Assembly: GCA_033064195.1 (NCBI GenBank) | Contig: JARBJD010000006.1 | Location: 310,001 to 374,000, forward strand | DNA from: Blattamonas nauphoetae | Taxonomy: Eukaryota > Preaxostyla > Oxymonadida | Reading direction: 5' to 3' | DNA length: 64,000 nucleotides | Shown: in pieces, positions 26,201 through 38,700 of the stretch | How positions within the stretch are numbered: the first letter of the stretch is position 1 | Layout: each line of letters opens with the position of its first letter | Notes under the pieces: model-generated | Told to the model about the DNA's origin: nothing | What the model saw: only the letters and a program-made list of their open reading frames with translations | Database searches by the model: none | Translations under genes and position numbers: made by a program

Positions 26201-27940
26201 TTAAGACGAATTTGACTCTGATCCTGACTCACTTTCACTCGACTCCATCTCAATTAATAGCCCATCCACAAACGAATCAGAGCCACACTGGTCACACTTG
26301 TCAAACGGCGAAATCGTCTCGATTTTTGCCATTTTGGCTTCTAACTTCTTCAATTTCTTCTTCTCCTTCTTTCTTTCTTTTTTGTTCCCAGCCCGCTTTA
26401 ATTCCTGGACTTTTTCTTTCAATTCATCGATTCTTCGCTCGAGACTGAGGGTGTTGACCTTTCCATTCCATCCCATCTCCACCAGTTTCCATTCATCTGC
26501 AGATAAACATGCTTCAATTGGTAGATATGATTCGAAAGACAAAGATAGGTTGAGTGCAACGTTTTGGCTTCGTTCATTCTCGCTCTGAAGATCAACGACG
26601 ACTTCATGAGCGATCATGACGTCGTTATCGGCTCTATCAAACAAGAGATTCCTCAGCATGAAAGTCCCACTTCCCAAAAGCACAGGAAACCCTGTTGACT
26701 GTCGCCTGGTGTTGTCGTAGGGAATGCCATAGAGTTCAACTGTCGCTGGATGGAGAGCAAGGCGGTGGATGAAGCTTTGATCTACTGCAACAGTGAAAGT
26801 GAGTGGACAGTTGAAAACAAGAGAATATGTGTCTGAATGTTGAAGAGGTGCAGTATTTACTGATTCAAAGATGTCAAAATCAACCATGACGAAAAATGAA
26901 TGTATGGCACTGGAGAGAGACGACTCAAGACCAGAAAGGGATCCTACTGTAATTAGAATCACGTTTTCTTGTGATGACAATGCCGAATCGATACATCGGG
27001 GATGCTTGGGATCAACGAAAAACTGGTGGTTTCGCAGACGATCTATCAGACTCTGATTCTTCCTTCCCATCGTCAATTCAGTTTCTTCTCGTCTCCTGAT
27101 TTCTTCGTTCAGTTGGTCTTCATGATTTGTCTTGGATTTTGCCTTATATTTCTTTGCTTGTGATTTGAATTTATCTCTTTCAGCTTTCACTTTTGCAAGC
27201 TCCGATTCAAGTTCAGACAGTTGCTGAGTCAAAGACGTGGATTGGATGGAAGAAGTGACAAGTTGGTTGAAGGGGGAGGAGATAAAATGCTCTTTGAGTT
27301 CTTCCTCCTGAGGACGATTTCCAATCACGAACGATTCCTCCAAAAGTTGAGTGTTGTCTTCCCCATATTCAGATAGTCGAATGAAAACCTGGGCCAGGGC
27401 CTGAATATCAGAAGCCGACAGAGGCGATGGGAAGGCGGAGTCCCATTCATTCATCCGCTTTTCGACTCGAGCTCTACGAAGATTTTCCGCTTCAAGTTTC
27501 CGTTTCAGTTCACTACATTCATCTTCGAGTCGGTTTTGTTCGTTTTGCGCTGTTTCAACTTGTTTGCTTTCTTCGTTCAAACTCTTTTTCAATTCTTCAT
27601 TGCGTTTCGTTAACGATGATACTTGCGCTTTCAGTGCTTCCAGCTCATCTTGAAGAGGAGATATGTCAACTTCTGGATGATGGGGGGTTGACATTCGAGA
27701 GATTCGAGATTTTCCCAATTCTAATTCAAGGTCACGAAGTTTTTTTCCCTGCACCTCATAGTCCTTCTTCTTACGTTCATTTTCTTCTCGAAGAGCATTC
27801 AATTCATCCATCAAAGAATCAATTTGCTTTTGGAGCTTTTCAATGTCTTTCAAACTTCGACTGTACTTATACATGGTCTCCTGCAGGTCAGTATACAATT
27901 GTGCGGCATATTCTGGCGAGAAAGTTTGACTTGGATCCAT
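26201..27940 (-). CDS. Coiled-coil C2 protein, RPGRIP1-like
   Basis: 579 residues from ATG 27940 (MDPSQTFSPEYAAQLY). The frame opens at 28012, but 27940 fits better, and the same start is preserved in the duplicated palindrome arm. Residues ~20-150 and ~235-300 are heptad-rich coiled coil. Residues ~320-475 form a beta-rich C2-like domain with the spacing of the RPGRIP1/RPGRIP1L C2 domain: an FFVMVDFDIFES strand, an FTVAVDQSF turn, then VELYGIPYD. A second coiled coil and a CDQCGS pair precede an acidic serine-rich tail. RPGRIP1L-type proteins organise the ciliary transition zone, so a flagellar-base role is inferred. The assignment is moderate because many C2/coiled-coil proteins look alike. 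No intron. Its first 24 codons lie in the palindrome. Confidence 0.65.
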   Translation of the reverse strand: MDPSQTFSPEYAAQLYTDLQETMYKYSRSLKDIEKLQKQIDSLMDELNALREENERKKKDYEVQGKKLRDLELELGKSRISRMSTPHHPEVDISPLQDELEALKAQVSSLTKRNEELKKSLNEESKQVETAQNEQNRLEDECSELKRKLEAENLRRARVEKRMNEWDSAFPSPLSASDIQALAQVFIRLSEYGEDNTQLLEESFVIGNRPQEEELKEHFISSPFNQLVTSSIQSTSLTQQLSELESELAKVKAERDKFKSQAKKYKAKSKTNHEDQLNEEIRRREETELTMGRKNQSLIDRLRNHQFFVDPKHPRCIDSALSSQENVILITVGSLSGLESSLSSAIHSFFVMVDFDIFESVNTAPLQHSDTYSLVFNCPLTFTVAVDQSFIHRLALHPATVELYGIPYDNTRRQSTGFPVLLGSGTFMLRNLLFDRADNDVMIAHEVVVDLQSENERSQNVALNLSLSFESYLPIEACLSADEWKLVEMGWNGKVNTLSLERRIDELKEKVQELKRAGNKKERKKEKKKLKKLEAKMAKIETISPFDKCDQCGSDSFVDGLLIEMESSESESGSESNSS

Positions 27941-28548
27941 TTCAGGACGGATTGGGTTTGAGAGAACGAAAAGAATAAAAAGTGGTTTAGATTTTATTGA
28001 ACTGGGATTCAAACAAAAAGAATTGGATGAAAAGAAATGTCAGTGGTTGAGTGAACAGATTGAGAAAAAATGAGAGCAAAATAGGATTGATAGAAGTAGA
28101 AAAGAGAAAAAGTTACGGCCCGACGCGGGCTCGAACCGCGGACCTTGTGGTTAACAGCCACACGCTCTGCCTACTGAGCCATCAGGCCATGCGGGTACTG
28201 CCCTTTTTTCCCTTTTTCAATGGAACTTCTCAGACTCAATTTTATGCAGTTTGTCAGTGTCTTCTTTTCGTGGTCTTTGTTGGTTCACGTGCTTCACCAA
28301 CTTCATTCCTCCCCAATTCGCTTTGTCTCTCCATTTTCTCCTATCTGTGTTTTCCTACAGGTTTATTCAATTCTACATCTTCCGAACCCATCGTTTCACT
28401 CATTGTTTCTTTCTGACACAAAATCCACTCACCTTCTCCAATACTACTGTCTCCCTTCCGAGATCATCCATGTTGGTCGTCTCCTTGACTGGATACTGTC
28501 TTAACTATTTTTGATGACGTTATTTGATGACAGCGGCTTTCTGAACAA
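27869..28548. repeat. Palindrome left arm, 680 bp
   Basis: The reverse complement of 28814-29493, with positions x and 57362-x corresponding. I see one mismatch (ctgcag here, ctacag on the right arm strand). It contains the first 24 codons and 5' flank of the RPGRIP1-like gene and a tRNA-Asn gene. Confidence 0.95.
28116..28188 (-). tRNA. tRNA-Asn (GTT)
   Basis: 73 nt with a full cloverleaf: acceptor GGCCTGA/TCGGGCC (one G-T pair) and discriminator G, D-stem GCTC/GAGC, anticodon stem TGTGG/CCACA around loop CTGTTAA (anticodon GTT), and T-arm CGCGG-TTCGAGC-CCGCG. No intron. A run of five T follows within a few bases, a pol III terminator. Confidence 0.95.
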
Positions 28549-28813
28549 GGGCGTTCTGACTGTTGTTGATCCAGTCAGATTCTTTTCAAGATCTCAATAT
28601 CCTTACTTAGGCTATTTTCACATGCGTGGAATCGTGTAATTTGAGCTGTTTTTTTTCCATTTAGACTTCTGGTCTGAGTGGCAGGTCACTCATCACCTCA
28701 CAACGCTGGCTGCTGGTATTGAAGGAAACTATCACTCATCAACATCATGTAGGATCTCCGATCAGGAAATAATGAGAGAATGTGAACATGTTCAAGTCGA
28801 AAGGGAAACACCG
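28549..28813. other. Palindrome spacer, 265 bp
   Basis: Unique sequence between the arms. No open frame or RNA gene recognised. Confidence 0.7.
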
Positions 28814-29173
28814 TTGTTCAGAAAGCCGCTGTCATCAAATAACGTCATCAAAAATAGTTAAGACAGTATCCAGTCAAGGAGACGACCAACATGGATGATC
28901 TCGGAAGGGAGACAGTAGTATTGGAGAAGGTGAGTGGATTTTGTGTCAGAAAGAAACAATGAGTGAAACGATGGGTTCGGAAGATGTAGAATTGAATAAA
29001 CCTGTAGGAAAACACAGATAGGAGAAAATGGAGAGACAAAGCGAATTGGGGAGGAATGAAGTTGGTGAAGCACGTGAACCAACAAAGACCACGAAAAGAA
29101 GACACTGACAAACTGCATAAAATTGAGTCTGAGAAGTTCCATTGAAAAAGGGAAAAAAGGGCAGTACCCGCAT

Positions 29174-29246
29174 GGCCTGATGGCTCAGTAGGCAGAGCGT
29201 GTGGCTGTTAACCACAAGGTCCGCGGTTCGAGCCCGCGTCGGGCCG
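29174..29246 (+). tRNA. tRNA-Asn (GTT), second copy
   Basis: Identical to the minus-strand tRNA-Asn at 28116-28188 and created by the inverted duplication. The cloverleaf and the downstream T-run are intact, so it should be transcribable. Confidence 0.93.
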
Positions 29247-29421
29247 TAACTTTTTCTCTTTTCTACTTCTATCAATCCTATTTTGCTCTCATTTTTTCTC
29301 AATCTGTTCACTCAACCACTGACATTTCTTTTCATCCAATTCTTTTTGTTTGAATCCCAGTTCAATAAAATCTAAACCACTTTTTATTCTTTTCGTTCTC
29401 TCAAACCCAATCCGTCCTGAA

Positions 29422-29493
29422 ATGGATCCAAGTCAAACTTTCTCGCCAGAATATGCCGCACAATTGTATACTGACCTACAGGAGACCATGTAT
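29422..29493 (+). pseudogene. Truncated 5' copy of the RPGRIP1-like gene
   Basis: The right arm carries ATG plus the next 23 codons of the gene at 26201-27940, then leaves homology and meets a TAA at 29494. Only a 24-residue peptide could be made. It sits directly upstream of the PI4K gene, whose 5' region may now include the copied promoter. Confidence 0.85.
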
Positions 29494-29601
29494 TAATTCA
29501 TTGTGTCTTTATATCGATTTCCACTTTTTCACTCCGCCCATCGTTCTTTTTCTCACGTTTTTCAAACTCCTCCACGAAATCCACTCTCATTCACCTTTCA
29601 A

Positions 29602-32600
29602 ATGAACACTGATCTTTCAGCTACAGGATACCTCTTCCGTCGAGATGTCGAAGCAGAGTTTCAAGAGATTCTCACAGAAATTGAAGGACCAGATGCTTTC
29701 GCCTTCTGGTCAAGCAGATCCGATCTAACTTCTCCAATTGTGTTTGAATATATCGCACTTCTTTATTTTAGACCAATATCTTGATCTATGCACAGATTTT
29801 CGCCATACTCACCGTTTCCAATCGCCGATTTTGACAACCTCCCACCCATTCAGCAACGTGTGTTAGACAAAATTCCGACAAAGCAACGGATAGAATTTAT
29901 CAATGACTCTCTTACTCTAGCATTAGAAGCAAGCCAAGCTCGAAAAGAAGTGTGCTCTTCAATCATCATTCTTCATTCATCTAGTTTCTCCAACGCAAGA
30001 CGATTTATGAAGCTGAAAAAGCAGTGAATGAACTCCAAATGCATCCGTTGAGACAATTCAGATCTTGAACTTCCCATTTTTTTCCACCGAGTCAAAATTG
30101 TCTGTCAAACTCAACAGATGAAATTAGCGAAGCTCTGAGAACTTTGAAACATGCATTCTTTTCCAACGAGATCCTATATCATGAAATCAATTTTCATTTA
30201 TCTGAACTTTTTCAACTCACTGTTTTCATCAAAATGACTTTTTTTACAGTGGAATCGATCATCCACTCATCTTTCCATCTGCGAATGGAGGTTTCTTCTG
30301 TTCACTTCTCTAAATGTGATTATTCAATGTACTCAGTTATTCCATGAAGCAGACAATCTCCCTGATGATTTTGACACATCACACTCCCCATTCGAGCACG
30401 TATGTGTAAACCAACATCATTAACCCACTAATTCTCTTTCATTTTACCGTGTGCATCTCTATTGATCTCTCCGTAGGCGATCGCAGCTGTTACCCTCCTT
30501 GCCGACACCACGTCAAGAAAGATGCGAACAGTTCTTGCTCATAACTACTGTTCAAATGTTCTAATCTCCCTTCCGATGGAAATAACCGCGCAGTTTCTGC
30601 CCGAACTTGTGTTTGCTTCTCTCATCAATCATATCTCTCTTTCTTCACAATCTGAATCCAACATTGTCAGAAAACTTTCGAACCTCGAACAATCATCTGC
30701 AATTGATAAGATTCTCACATCCATAAGTCAGAGATCTCTCTGCTTGGCACTTCAAATATATCTACTCTTTTCCTGTGAAGAACAGGAGATCTCTCCAACA
30801 AAAGTATCATCGTTCATCCTTCAGACATTTCAACTTTACTATTTAAAGCAAATTCTTATCAAATTCTCATTTTTCCATCGTTCTCTCATCTTTTTCTATT
30901 TTCTATTCTCTCAGACTATTCAAATATCAAGCGACGATCCTGACGCGTCCTTTTTTCCTGTGAACCAAAATAGATTGCAGTCACCTTCTCTCAATGGGAT
31001 ATTCTCTCCATCTTCGTTCACGAGCCTGTCAATTCCATCGGCTCTCCCAGTTAGTTCAACCACCAATCCTTTTTCAAGGAGTCATCCATCAACTCCAGAC
31101 AACTGTTTGAAACTCCCTTTTTCCGATGTTAATGAGCGTTTGAAGCGTCACTCTGTCCAATCTTCGGACAGTACTCAAATTCATCTCTCATTAAATCCAA
31201 ATCCACATCTCGAAGCTCTTCCACCACATCTACCTTCTTTCGAAAGCTTAAAAACATTTAACGACCCACAAAACGCAGGCCACACTCCCTCCTCCACTTT
31301 TGAGCGACCGAACAGTATTGCTTTCGAGAATAACCTCAAAAAACAGACGGTTCAACTTGTTCTATGTTCTCTGCTCCGCATTTGGAAGTATCACCGTGAA
31401 ATGGAAGCAAAGGGAGAGCATGCCTCGAATTTATCGTTTTCGACGCATGCACACTCAGAAACAGGATCAATAGCGTCTACACCACCATCAACACCATCAA
31501 CCTCTCATTTCCATTACCAGGCGAATTATTTTCACGGAACTCCCTCGCCACCAGTTCCTCCACGATACCAGTCGAAAACTCCTCCAAATGTTTCTTTTCG
31601 ACCCGTTCCACGTGCACCTGATCCAACACCAAATTATGCGTCATTTCAAACTCCCCATATCTCTTCATCAATGCTACTCCCTTCCTTGCATACACCGTCG
31701 CCCACTCCCACCCCAACGTTGCTTGAACGAGCCACAACTTCTTCAATCGCATCCCTAACTCCTCCACCCTCATCCGCCATCTTCAGAACACCATCAGTTG
31801 GGTTGAAACAAATCTCAAAAGCATCTGTAATGATCGAACTCGTCGAATATGCCGGAATTCTCGGATCTAAAGCACTCCCTGACCTTGTTCCAACCCACCT
31901 TAACAGACGCTACAAATCCTTCACCTCTCGCCAAATCATCGATCATCCCTCCCGAAAACACAACAAGAAATCACGAAAATCAGTTTCAAAGCCTGCCCCT
32001 GGCCCTGAAGATCCGTCTGAGCCTGAGTCAACCGTCGAAGAGGATGACGACCCCTGTCTCAAACCGGACCAGAATAATTTTTTATCTCAACCGCAAAATG
32101 AGACAAAATTCTCGCCTTTAACACTTCCACCTGCGGCGTCGCTGTATGACCCACCAGGCGATGAACGAGATCCATTCGGGTCGGATCGCTGTCACCAATT
32201 CGCCCTCTCTTTGTTTGTCTACGACTGTCTGAAAGATGTGTCGAAAAAAGTTCGATTGGAAGACATCCCGAAACGGAAGAGCCTCTGCATTCGTCTGATC
32301 GACTCGCTGAACGAAGACATCGCACCAGGATGGACAGGAGAACGCATCTCACATCCAAAGTCAGCACACGAACTCGACCCACAGTCCCTCTCACGAGCAC
32401 ACCCTTCATCAGGAACAATCACTCGACTGAGTGATAGTGAGAGGGCAGTGTTTGTTCCAGAACGACCGTTGGGACCTCCGCATGTTCATCTTCCACCGTG
32501 TCCAATCACTGTCCAATCAACACCATCACTCGATGTGTCCATTCCACAAAATGAGGGCCTCACTCAACCTCCGCCCGTTCAACGCCCTTCCTTCTCTCAA

Positions 32601-34121
32601 ACCACCATCCCGATTTCTGTGTCATCTCCTCCGCCTTCATATGTTCCTAAACAAGCCATTCAATCTCAACCAACCACGCCAGAGCCATCAACAACTCCCT
32701 GCTCACTCAGTTCTGATCACGAACGACCACGCAACTCTCTCCAGCTCGGCCGAATCCTCAAATTGTCGTTCATTCTGCCAGCCACACAACTGACCTCGTC
32801 GCCTCGTCTCTTCCTCCGATTTGTGAGCAGCGAGACTCGTCTTCTGAAAAGTCGGGAGCGAGCCCCGATAATGGTTTGGATGGAAACGTGTGGAGCAGAA
32901 GATTGGTCAGACGCGATGCAAATTGCGGAGCGGAAACGAGCAGAACTGGAAGGGACAATGCTTCATCCTCAAACAGGCTCAGCCAACCTCCTGTCTCCAT
33001 CCCACACTTCGGAATCGTTTGCTTCACTCGTTCCTTCGCCTGTCCATCGGAACCGACATCCGAACGAACTGTCTCCGGTGACATTCCCGACAGAGCTTCT
33101 GAGTGCAAAGGAGGAGCGGATCTCACGTGAGACTGTCTTCTCCATACTTCCCTCGTGGCGTCTGACATCATTGATTGTGAAAGAACACGACGACATCCGG
33201 CAAGACGCTCTGGTCTCGCATATGCTCACACTCATCCAAAGCATCTGTCACGAGAAGGGCGTTCGGATCTGGCTGAGGCCATTTTGTGTCATGCCAACTT
33301 CGCCGACATCGGGACTGATGGAGACGCTCGTTGACACAGTCTCCATTCACGAGATGAAGGAGGGGAAGAAAGGTGAGACGGTTGTTGGGAAAGGCGGCGT
33401 GGAGGTGGCGGAAAAGGAGAAGAAGAAGGATTTCAAAACTATTTCACAGTTTTTGTTCGAACTGTATCCGAACACAGATGATGGGGAAGAGAGTGAGGGA
33501 CACAGACAAGCTGTCAGGAATTTCTTGGAGTCGCTTGCTGGATATTCCATTGCGACATACATTCTGCAGCTGAAGGATCGGTTTGCGGATGAGAGATGAG
33601 AACAAGTTCATTTTTACTCATTTTCAACTCTTCTCTTGCTTTCTACTCATTGTTCATCATTTTCTCTTCCTCTCAGCCACAACGCGAACATCCTCATCTC
33701 CTCCGCCGGCCATCTCATCCACATCGACTTCGGCTTCATCCTCACTCGCTCGCCAGGCGGTGTCAGCTTCGAGCAATCACCCTTCAAACTCACCAAAGAA
33801 TACGCTGCTGTGATTGGCGGAAAGAAGTCCCCACTCTTCGCAGAGCTTCGGAACTTGATTGTGGACGGCTTGATGGCCCTCCGAGCGAACAGCAACGTGT
33901 TATGCCAGTCTGTTCTCATCCAAAGTCGGTATTCTGGTCTTCCCTGCTTCTACAAGCCTGGAGAGTTGATCGCTGCTCGACTTGGTGAACGGTTGTTCAT
34001 AAAGCAGAGCGATGAAGCTGCCAGGAAGCATTTTCAGAAGCTTGTTGATATTTCATACAATCACACATCAACACACACTTATGACATGTTCCAATGGTGG
34101 TCAAACCGGATTCGGTATTGA
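29602..34121 (+). CDS. Phosphatidylinositol 4-kinase, type III beta class
   Basis: Predicted exons are 29602-29741, 29796-29949, 29985-30046, 30128-30290, 30337-30399, 30477-30803, 30915-33580 and 33677-34121, giving 1339 residues. The kinase domain is unmistakable: IVKEHDDIRQDAL, a SIHEMK block, NFLESLAGYSIATYILQLKDR, catalytic loop DRHNANIL and activation motif HIDFGF followed by SPGG and PFKLTKEYA, as in Pik1 and plant PI4K-beta. Intron 33581-33676 splits the arginine codon of that loop. A Ser/Pro-rich linker (about 31000-32050) separates the helical N-terminus from the catalytic part. It makes PI4P at Golgi/endosomal membranes. N-terminal exons are less certain; exon 4 contains a T-rich stretch that could hide another intron. 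Intron 30804-30914 is 111 nt and stop-free, so retention would keep frame. Confidence 0.88.
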
Positions 34122-34267
34122 GATCACGTTCTGTTTACGATGTTCTTTTCTGCTTTTATGAGTTTTTCCATTTTCTTGGCGGTTCTTTTCGAAAAGTGGG
34201 TGGCCCAAAGTTGTATACTGCCCGACATGACGACTTGATTCGGCTGTAAAACGGTTGTATTTTACTG

Positions 34268-34273
34268 AATAAA
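34268..34273 (+). terminator. Possible polyadenylation signal
   Basis: AATAAA, 147 nt after the PI4K stop codon, on the coding strand. Only sequence and position support it. Confidence 0.4.
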
Positions 34274-35788
34274 GAGACAATGTGTTTCACTTTTCTATCA
34301 AAGATAATTTAGAGAGGTAGAGACCTTGTGACAAAAAATTGGACACCAAAAAATTCTGAATGACGTGAAAACTGTAAAATTAAAAAAATGATGGACATGT
34401 TCTTCACGACATGACACGTGATTCACTTCATCCTACTTGATCCCTCGAACTTTAAATTTTTTAACTCTACGAGAGTAACACTCGAGGAGGCTGTCACTGA
34501 ATGAGAGAACGCTGATTCTAGTACTTTCTTGTGGGATCGAGTTCTCACCTCGCACGATTTTTGGACGAAGGAAGTCTATTGCAACGTAAATCGCATAAAT
34601 GTCAAAAATAATTGAAACGAGCGTTCACGAAATGTGTTTGATGAGGTTAAAGTCGGTACTGATTGTTTGAAAGTCTTTCTGACCGATATTGCCCTGTTTG
34701 ATTCTGGGAAGTTTTATGTTTTTTCTTGTTTCAACCAACACAATCACTGAGAAGGACCCGAGTGTGGTGGAGAGGGTCCATCTTGGCCTTAGTGAGAAGT
34801 TTGACGAAAGTGTCAGTGATTGTTTTTCATTCCATGATATTTTCAGACACTCAAAGTTTGTCAGTTTCAACTCATCCCAGCACATCACCAAATCCCGAGT
34901 TTTCTTTGATGATCACACAACCTTGATTCTCAGCGTGGTGTGTCTTTTCTCTTTGTGACTTCTTCACTTTCTCTCGTCCTCTCTCTCGCACATTCTTCAC
35001 ATCGCCAAACAGACAAAACTCTTAAGAGAAACATTTCGAAAGAGTGACATTTCCGATAGTGCAGCGATTTTGAAAACGATGGGGCTGAAAGAGAGGAACT
35101 CTGTGACATTTCCTGAAACTGATTCGACTCACTTAGAGGAAGCGTTGGAAAGAACGGTGTGATTTTTTGATTTCGAAATCTGTCTTTCGATGAACGGCTG
35201 AACTTTATGACACGTTTTTGAATCTGAAATGAACAGAATTCAATGTCTTGACGGTTGCGAGCTGTGGCTGGTTTTTTCTTTTCGCAACTCACTGTCCATC
35301 ATCGGTATTCAGCGTATCGGTGTCCTTGGATACTGCATTGACAGAGACATGGAGCGAGCGAGTTGACTTATTTCTTCCTTTTCATTTTCTTCATTCAATC
35401 TGCTTCTATCTATCACTTGACATTCACAATCCTGGATACATTCAAGAGTGATATCGGTTGTGAATCACGTGTCATGTCGTTCGAAGTATGTCCCCCTACA
35501 GTAGCATTTCATGTCATACTCTCTTATTTTTCACTGTTGTTCTTTCAAAAAAATCGCAGAGATGTATAACTCAAGGTAGTTGAAGTGTGTGTAAAATGAA
35601 TTCTCAACTCTCTCTTGTTCTGTCAAAAAACAAAAATTGCAGCTGGATCAAGTCGCCGTGACGCGCAGTATATGAGAACATCTGAATGACTGTTATGCAA
35701 CAAAATCCCAATCCAAACAAAAAACATTAGGAAAGGAAAACACAGAAGGAATTATAAATAAAACAAGTGTTGGGAGGAACATCGGAAT
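34274..35788. other. Long convergent intergenic region
   Basis: About 1.5 kb between the 3' ends of the PI4K (+) and MTMR14-like (-) genes. Several 60-120 codon frames occur on both strands, but none has homology I recognise, stable coding character or a sensible start. The region is AT-rich with frequent homopolymers. I see no TIR, tandem repeat or RNA gene. Confidence 0.6.
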
Positions 35789-38700
35789 TTAGTGATGACC
35801 CGCAGGCGACGAAGGATCGACCTGACACAGCACAGTCAGCGTATACACTTCCCTCAGAATGCCATACACCGACATCAGCCTCTTCTGGAACTCCTCATCG
35901 GACACCTCGCTTGTCCTCGTCCCATCACTGTCTGGCTTGATCTTCAGAAGACCCGCAAACTCCTGCTCCAAGTTGTTCAGCGTTGTTTCTGGACGTGTCT
36001 GATTGACCATTCGTCGTGAACGATGGATATGTGGTTTCCGGGGAAGCTGAAGCCAACTCGAAGAATCGTTGGAATCAGACACGTCCTTTCGAGACGGCTC
36101 GGAATGGAATGACAGACTTCGAGTGGCACGGCCCAAGTTCGACTGATCGAAACTGGATGCACCAATCCCAATCACAGCTGACTCTTCGATCACGAACGGC
36201 GACAGGTCAGCGAGGACAGGTGTCTTCTCTCGGACGAATGAGGGGATGGGGACACTGCTTGGGAACGACGCTTGGGGAGAGAGAAGATGTGTTGGCGGAG
36301 AAGTGTCGATTTGCGAACTTGGAAGCGTGCTGACTACACTGGACAAGCCAGATCGATTCAGACGAGTGGCACGAGGGGCAGTTGAGTGTTTTGGGAGATC
36401 TTCCTTTTCTCCTCGTGCAATTCGACAGCGCTTGCTGAAGCGGAACCAAGTTGGGTTGAGAAGGTGTGGAAGGATGGAGATGAAGAAGGCGAGGACATGC
36501 TCGCCGTTGTGGAGGCGGAGAGTGAGTTGGTGAGTGAAGAGGAGGAAGTCGTACCCGACCAGGAGATAAGCAAGTTCGAGCGGGGAAAGACTGAGAAGAA
36601 GAGAGATGAGAATGGAAGGCGATGATGGAAGAGAAAAAGAGGGAAATAGCGAGAAATGAACAGAGATCACCCGAGTAGATGAGGAATAATAGTTGAGAAA
36701 CAAGGAAATCGTCTTCCACACCTCTTGTGGCATTCTCCATCAGCCCAAAGAAGCACCCTGACCAGCGCAACGAAGAATGGCGTCCGATCCCATCCGGAAA
36801 TGCAGTGGACAGAAAACGAGCGAGTCGCCAGTGTGTTCAGAAGGAGAAGCAAATAAGATTGAACGATCGAGAGAAGATTCTCTGTCGAATCAGCAGGGTT
36901 TGTGGAAGAAGGAAGTGTGAGAAAGGTCGAGGCTGATGGAGGGAGGAATTGCGGGTATTTTGGGGTTGGATGGGAGTGAGGTGTTAGAATTGGTGAGAAC
37001 TGGTGTGTTGAGCTTGAAGTGGAATTGGTTGGTGATGGTGCTTGAGCTGCGTGGATTGTGGGGGACAGTTGAGGTGAGATGGAGCCGCTGGCGAGATGTT
37101 GGTGTGTGACCATGTTCGAATGGACAATCGAAACTGGCCCGTTTCCGTTGGTGATCACCTCGTGTTGGACTAAACGGTCTGGAGATGACTGGGATAGTCG
37201 ATTTTTCTCAAAGTCGTGCGACATCACCCGTTCAGCGATTTCAGCGGCTCGTCGCTCCTGTTCCTCCGTTGAGAGGAGTTCCTTTCGTCGGTCATCGACT
37301 AGTTTGAGTTCAGCATTGCAGGCTTCTTTTAATTCATCTCCAACCTTCTGCCGAAGTTTTTTCTCATTCTCCTTTTCAATATCTTCCTCGCCTTTTAGCT
37401 TTATCCGCATTGACACGATTGGTGGGACGATGATCTTCGCTGTCACTGTTGGATCGCAAAAATTGAACATAACCTCCTTTGGATTAAATGTTTTGTCAAA
37501 CATGCCCAGTTTCACTTCCAAAGCAGGCCTGACATGAGCTGTTCCAGCTGTTGTCGTCCCCATGAGTGGATCAGCTGGTTTCTCAAAACCGTCAAATTCC
37601 GAAAAGGGCTTGCTTGCTATTGGAGTATCTGTAGATTTGCCGACAAGTCGGAGTGTTTGGTGGAAGGTAGCCGTGTCTGTGTGGATGGGAGGACCAACCA
37701 TGTATTCACAGCCAGGGAAGGGCAAACTAAGCAAATGGAACTTGGAATGAGTTTCACTATTTCCTGCTCGCTCACTTCCAGCAACTGAGAGGCCGTGCCA
37801 CTTTCGCGTTGTCTCTGTCATCAGATCCGCGATGACAGTCACCCCATAGAACGTAAGAAGGGAGCTATCCGAAGCATACGCATCGTTAATATGAACAGTA
37901 GGCGGCATTACTCTTGTTGCCTTCGAGGGGATCAGGGTTGAGCTTGCAGCGGTGAATGACGAATCAAACGACGCAGATGAGGCCCTGCGCAACATTGGGG
38001 CATCTGAATGGCGTGTTAAGCTATCTTTCCTTTCAGTTGATGCGACATGAGACTGTTCAGGTGAGTTTGCAGTGGATTTTTCATGTGAATCACAATTTTC
38101 AGGTTCGATGGCATCATTCGATTCTTCGCAGTCATCTCTTTGTGATTCCTCTTCCTCTTCTTCTTCAGTATCGTCTTCGGTAGATGATGGTGATGAGAGA
38201 TCATATGACATAAAATCACTCAATATGTCGACTCGATCTCCGAGAATATCGTCTTGGAACGATGGAAGACGGACTTCTCCTTCATCAGCATCCGTATCAA
38301 CATCACTAGGTCGAGAACTCTCACTTTGAAAGGCATTTAGATCCATTCCAATTGATCGAAGAAGAGCATCTTTCAAATTTCCGATGAAATCAGACGATGG
38401 GAGAGGGAGATCCCCAATTCCGTAATTTGCAACTTTTTGCATAGCCCCGTCCAACTTGATAGATTGGTTGAACTTGCCCGTCCAACTGGGCTATCATGTT
38501 CGCATTTTGGATAAGATCAGCGAGTTCGGCTTTTGTGTCGTCGTCAGGTGGTTGCTCCAAGTCCACATCGAGAAGAGATGGTGATTCATCACTAATCGCC
38601 GTTCCGTTAAGCGAGAGATGATTTTGTTTGATAGGCTTGCCCATTCTAAGAGAGAAAACTGAAGAGAAACATGTGTCGAGCAAACCGAGCAGAAAGTGTA

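Larger units (their letters stand above)
28814..29493. repeat. Palindrome right arm, 680 bp
   Basis: Inverted copy of 27869-28548. Its outer end stops inside the copied coding sequence of the RPGRIP1-like gene, 108 bp before the predicted start of the PI4K gene, so the left arm is the likely original. Confidence 0.95.

Noticed and set aside
28051-28416. 121-codon frame on + and its identical copy 28946-29311 on -
   Set aside because: It overlaps the tRNA-Asn gene and the copied 5' flank. Identical copies arise from the palindrome, not from gene duplication under selection.
34625-35451. Several 60-120 codon frames between PI4K and MTMR14
   Set aside because: They overlap on both strands, show no family features and are of the size expected by chance.
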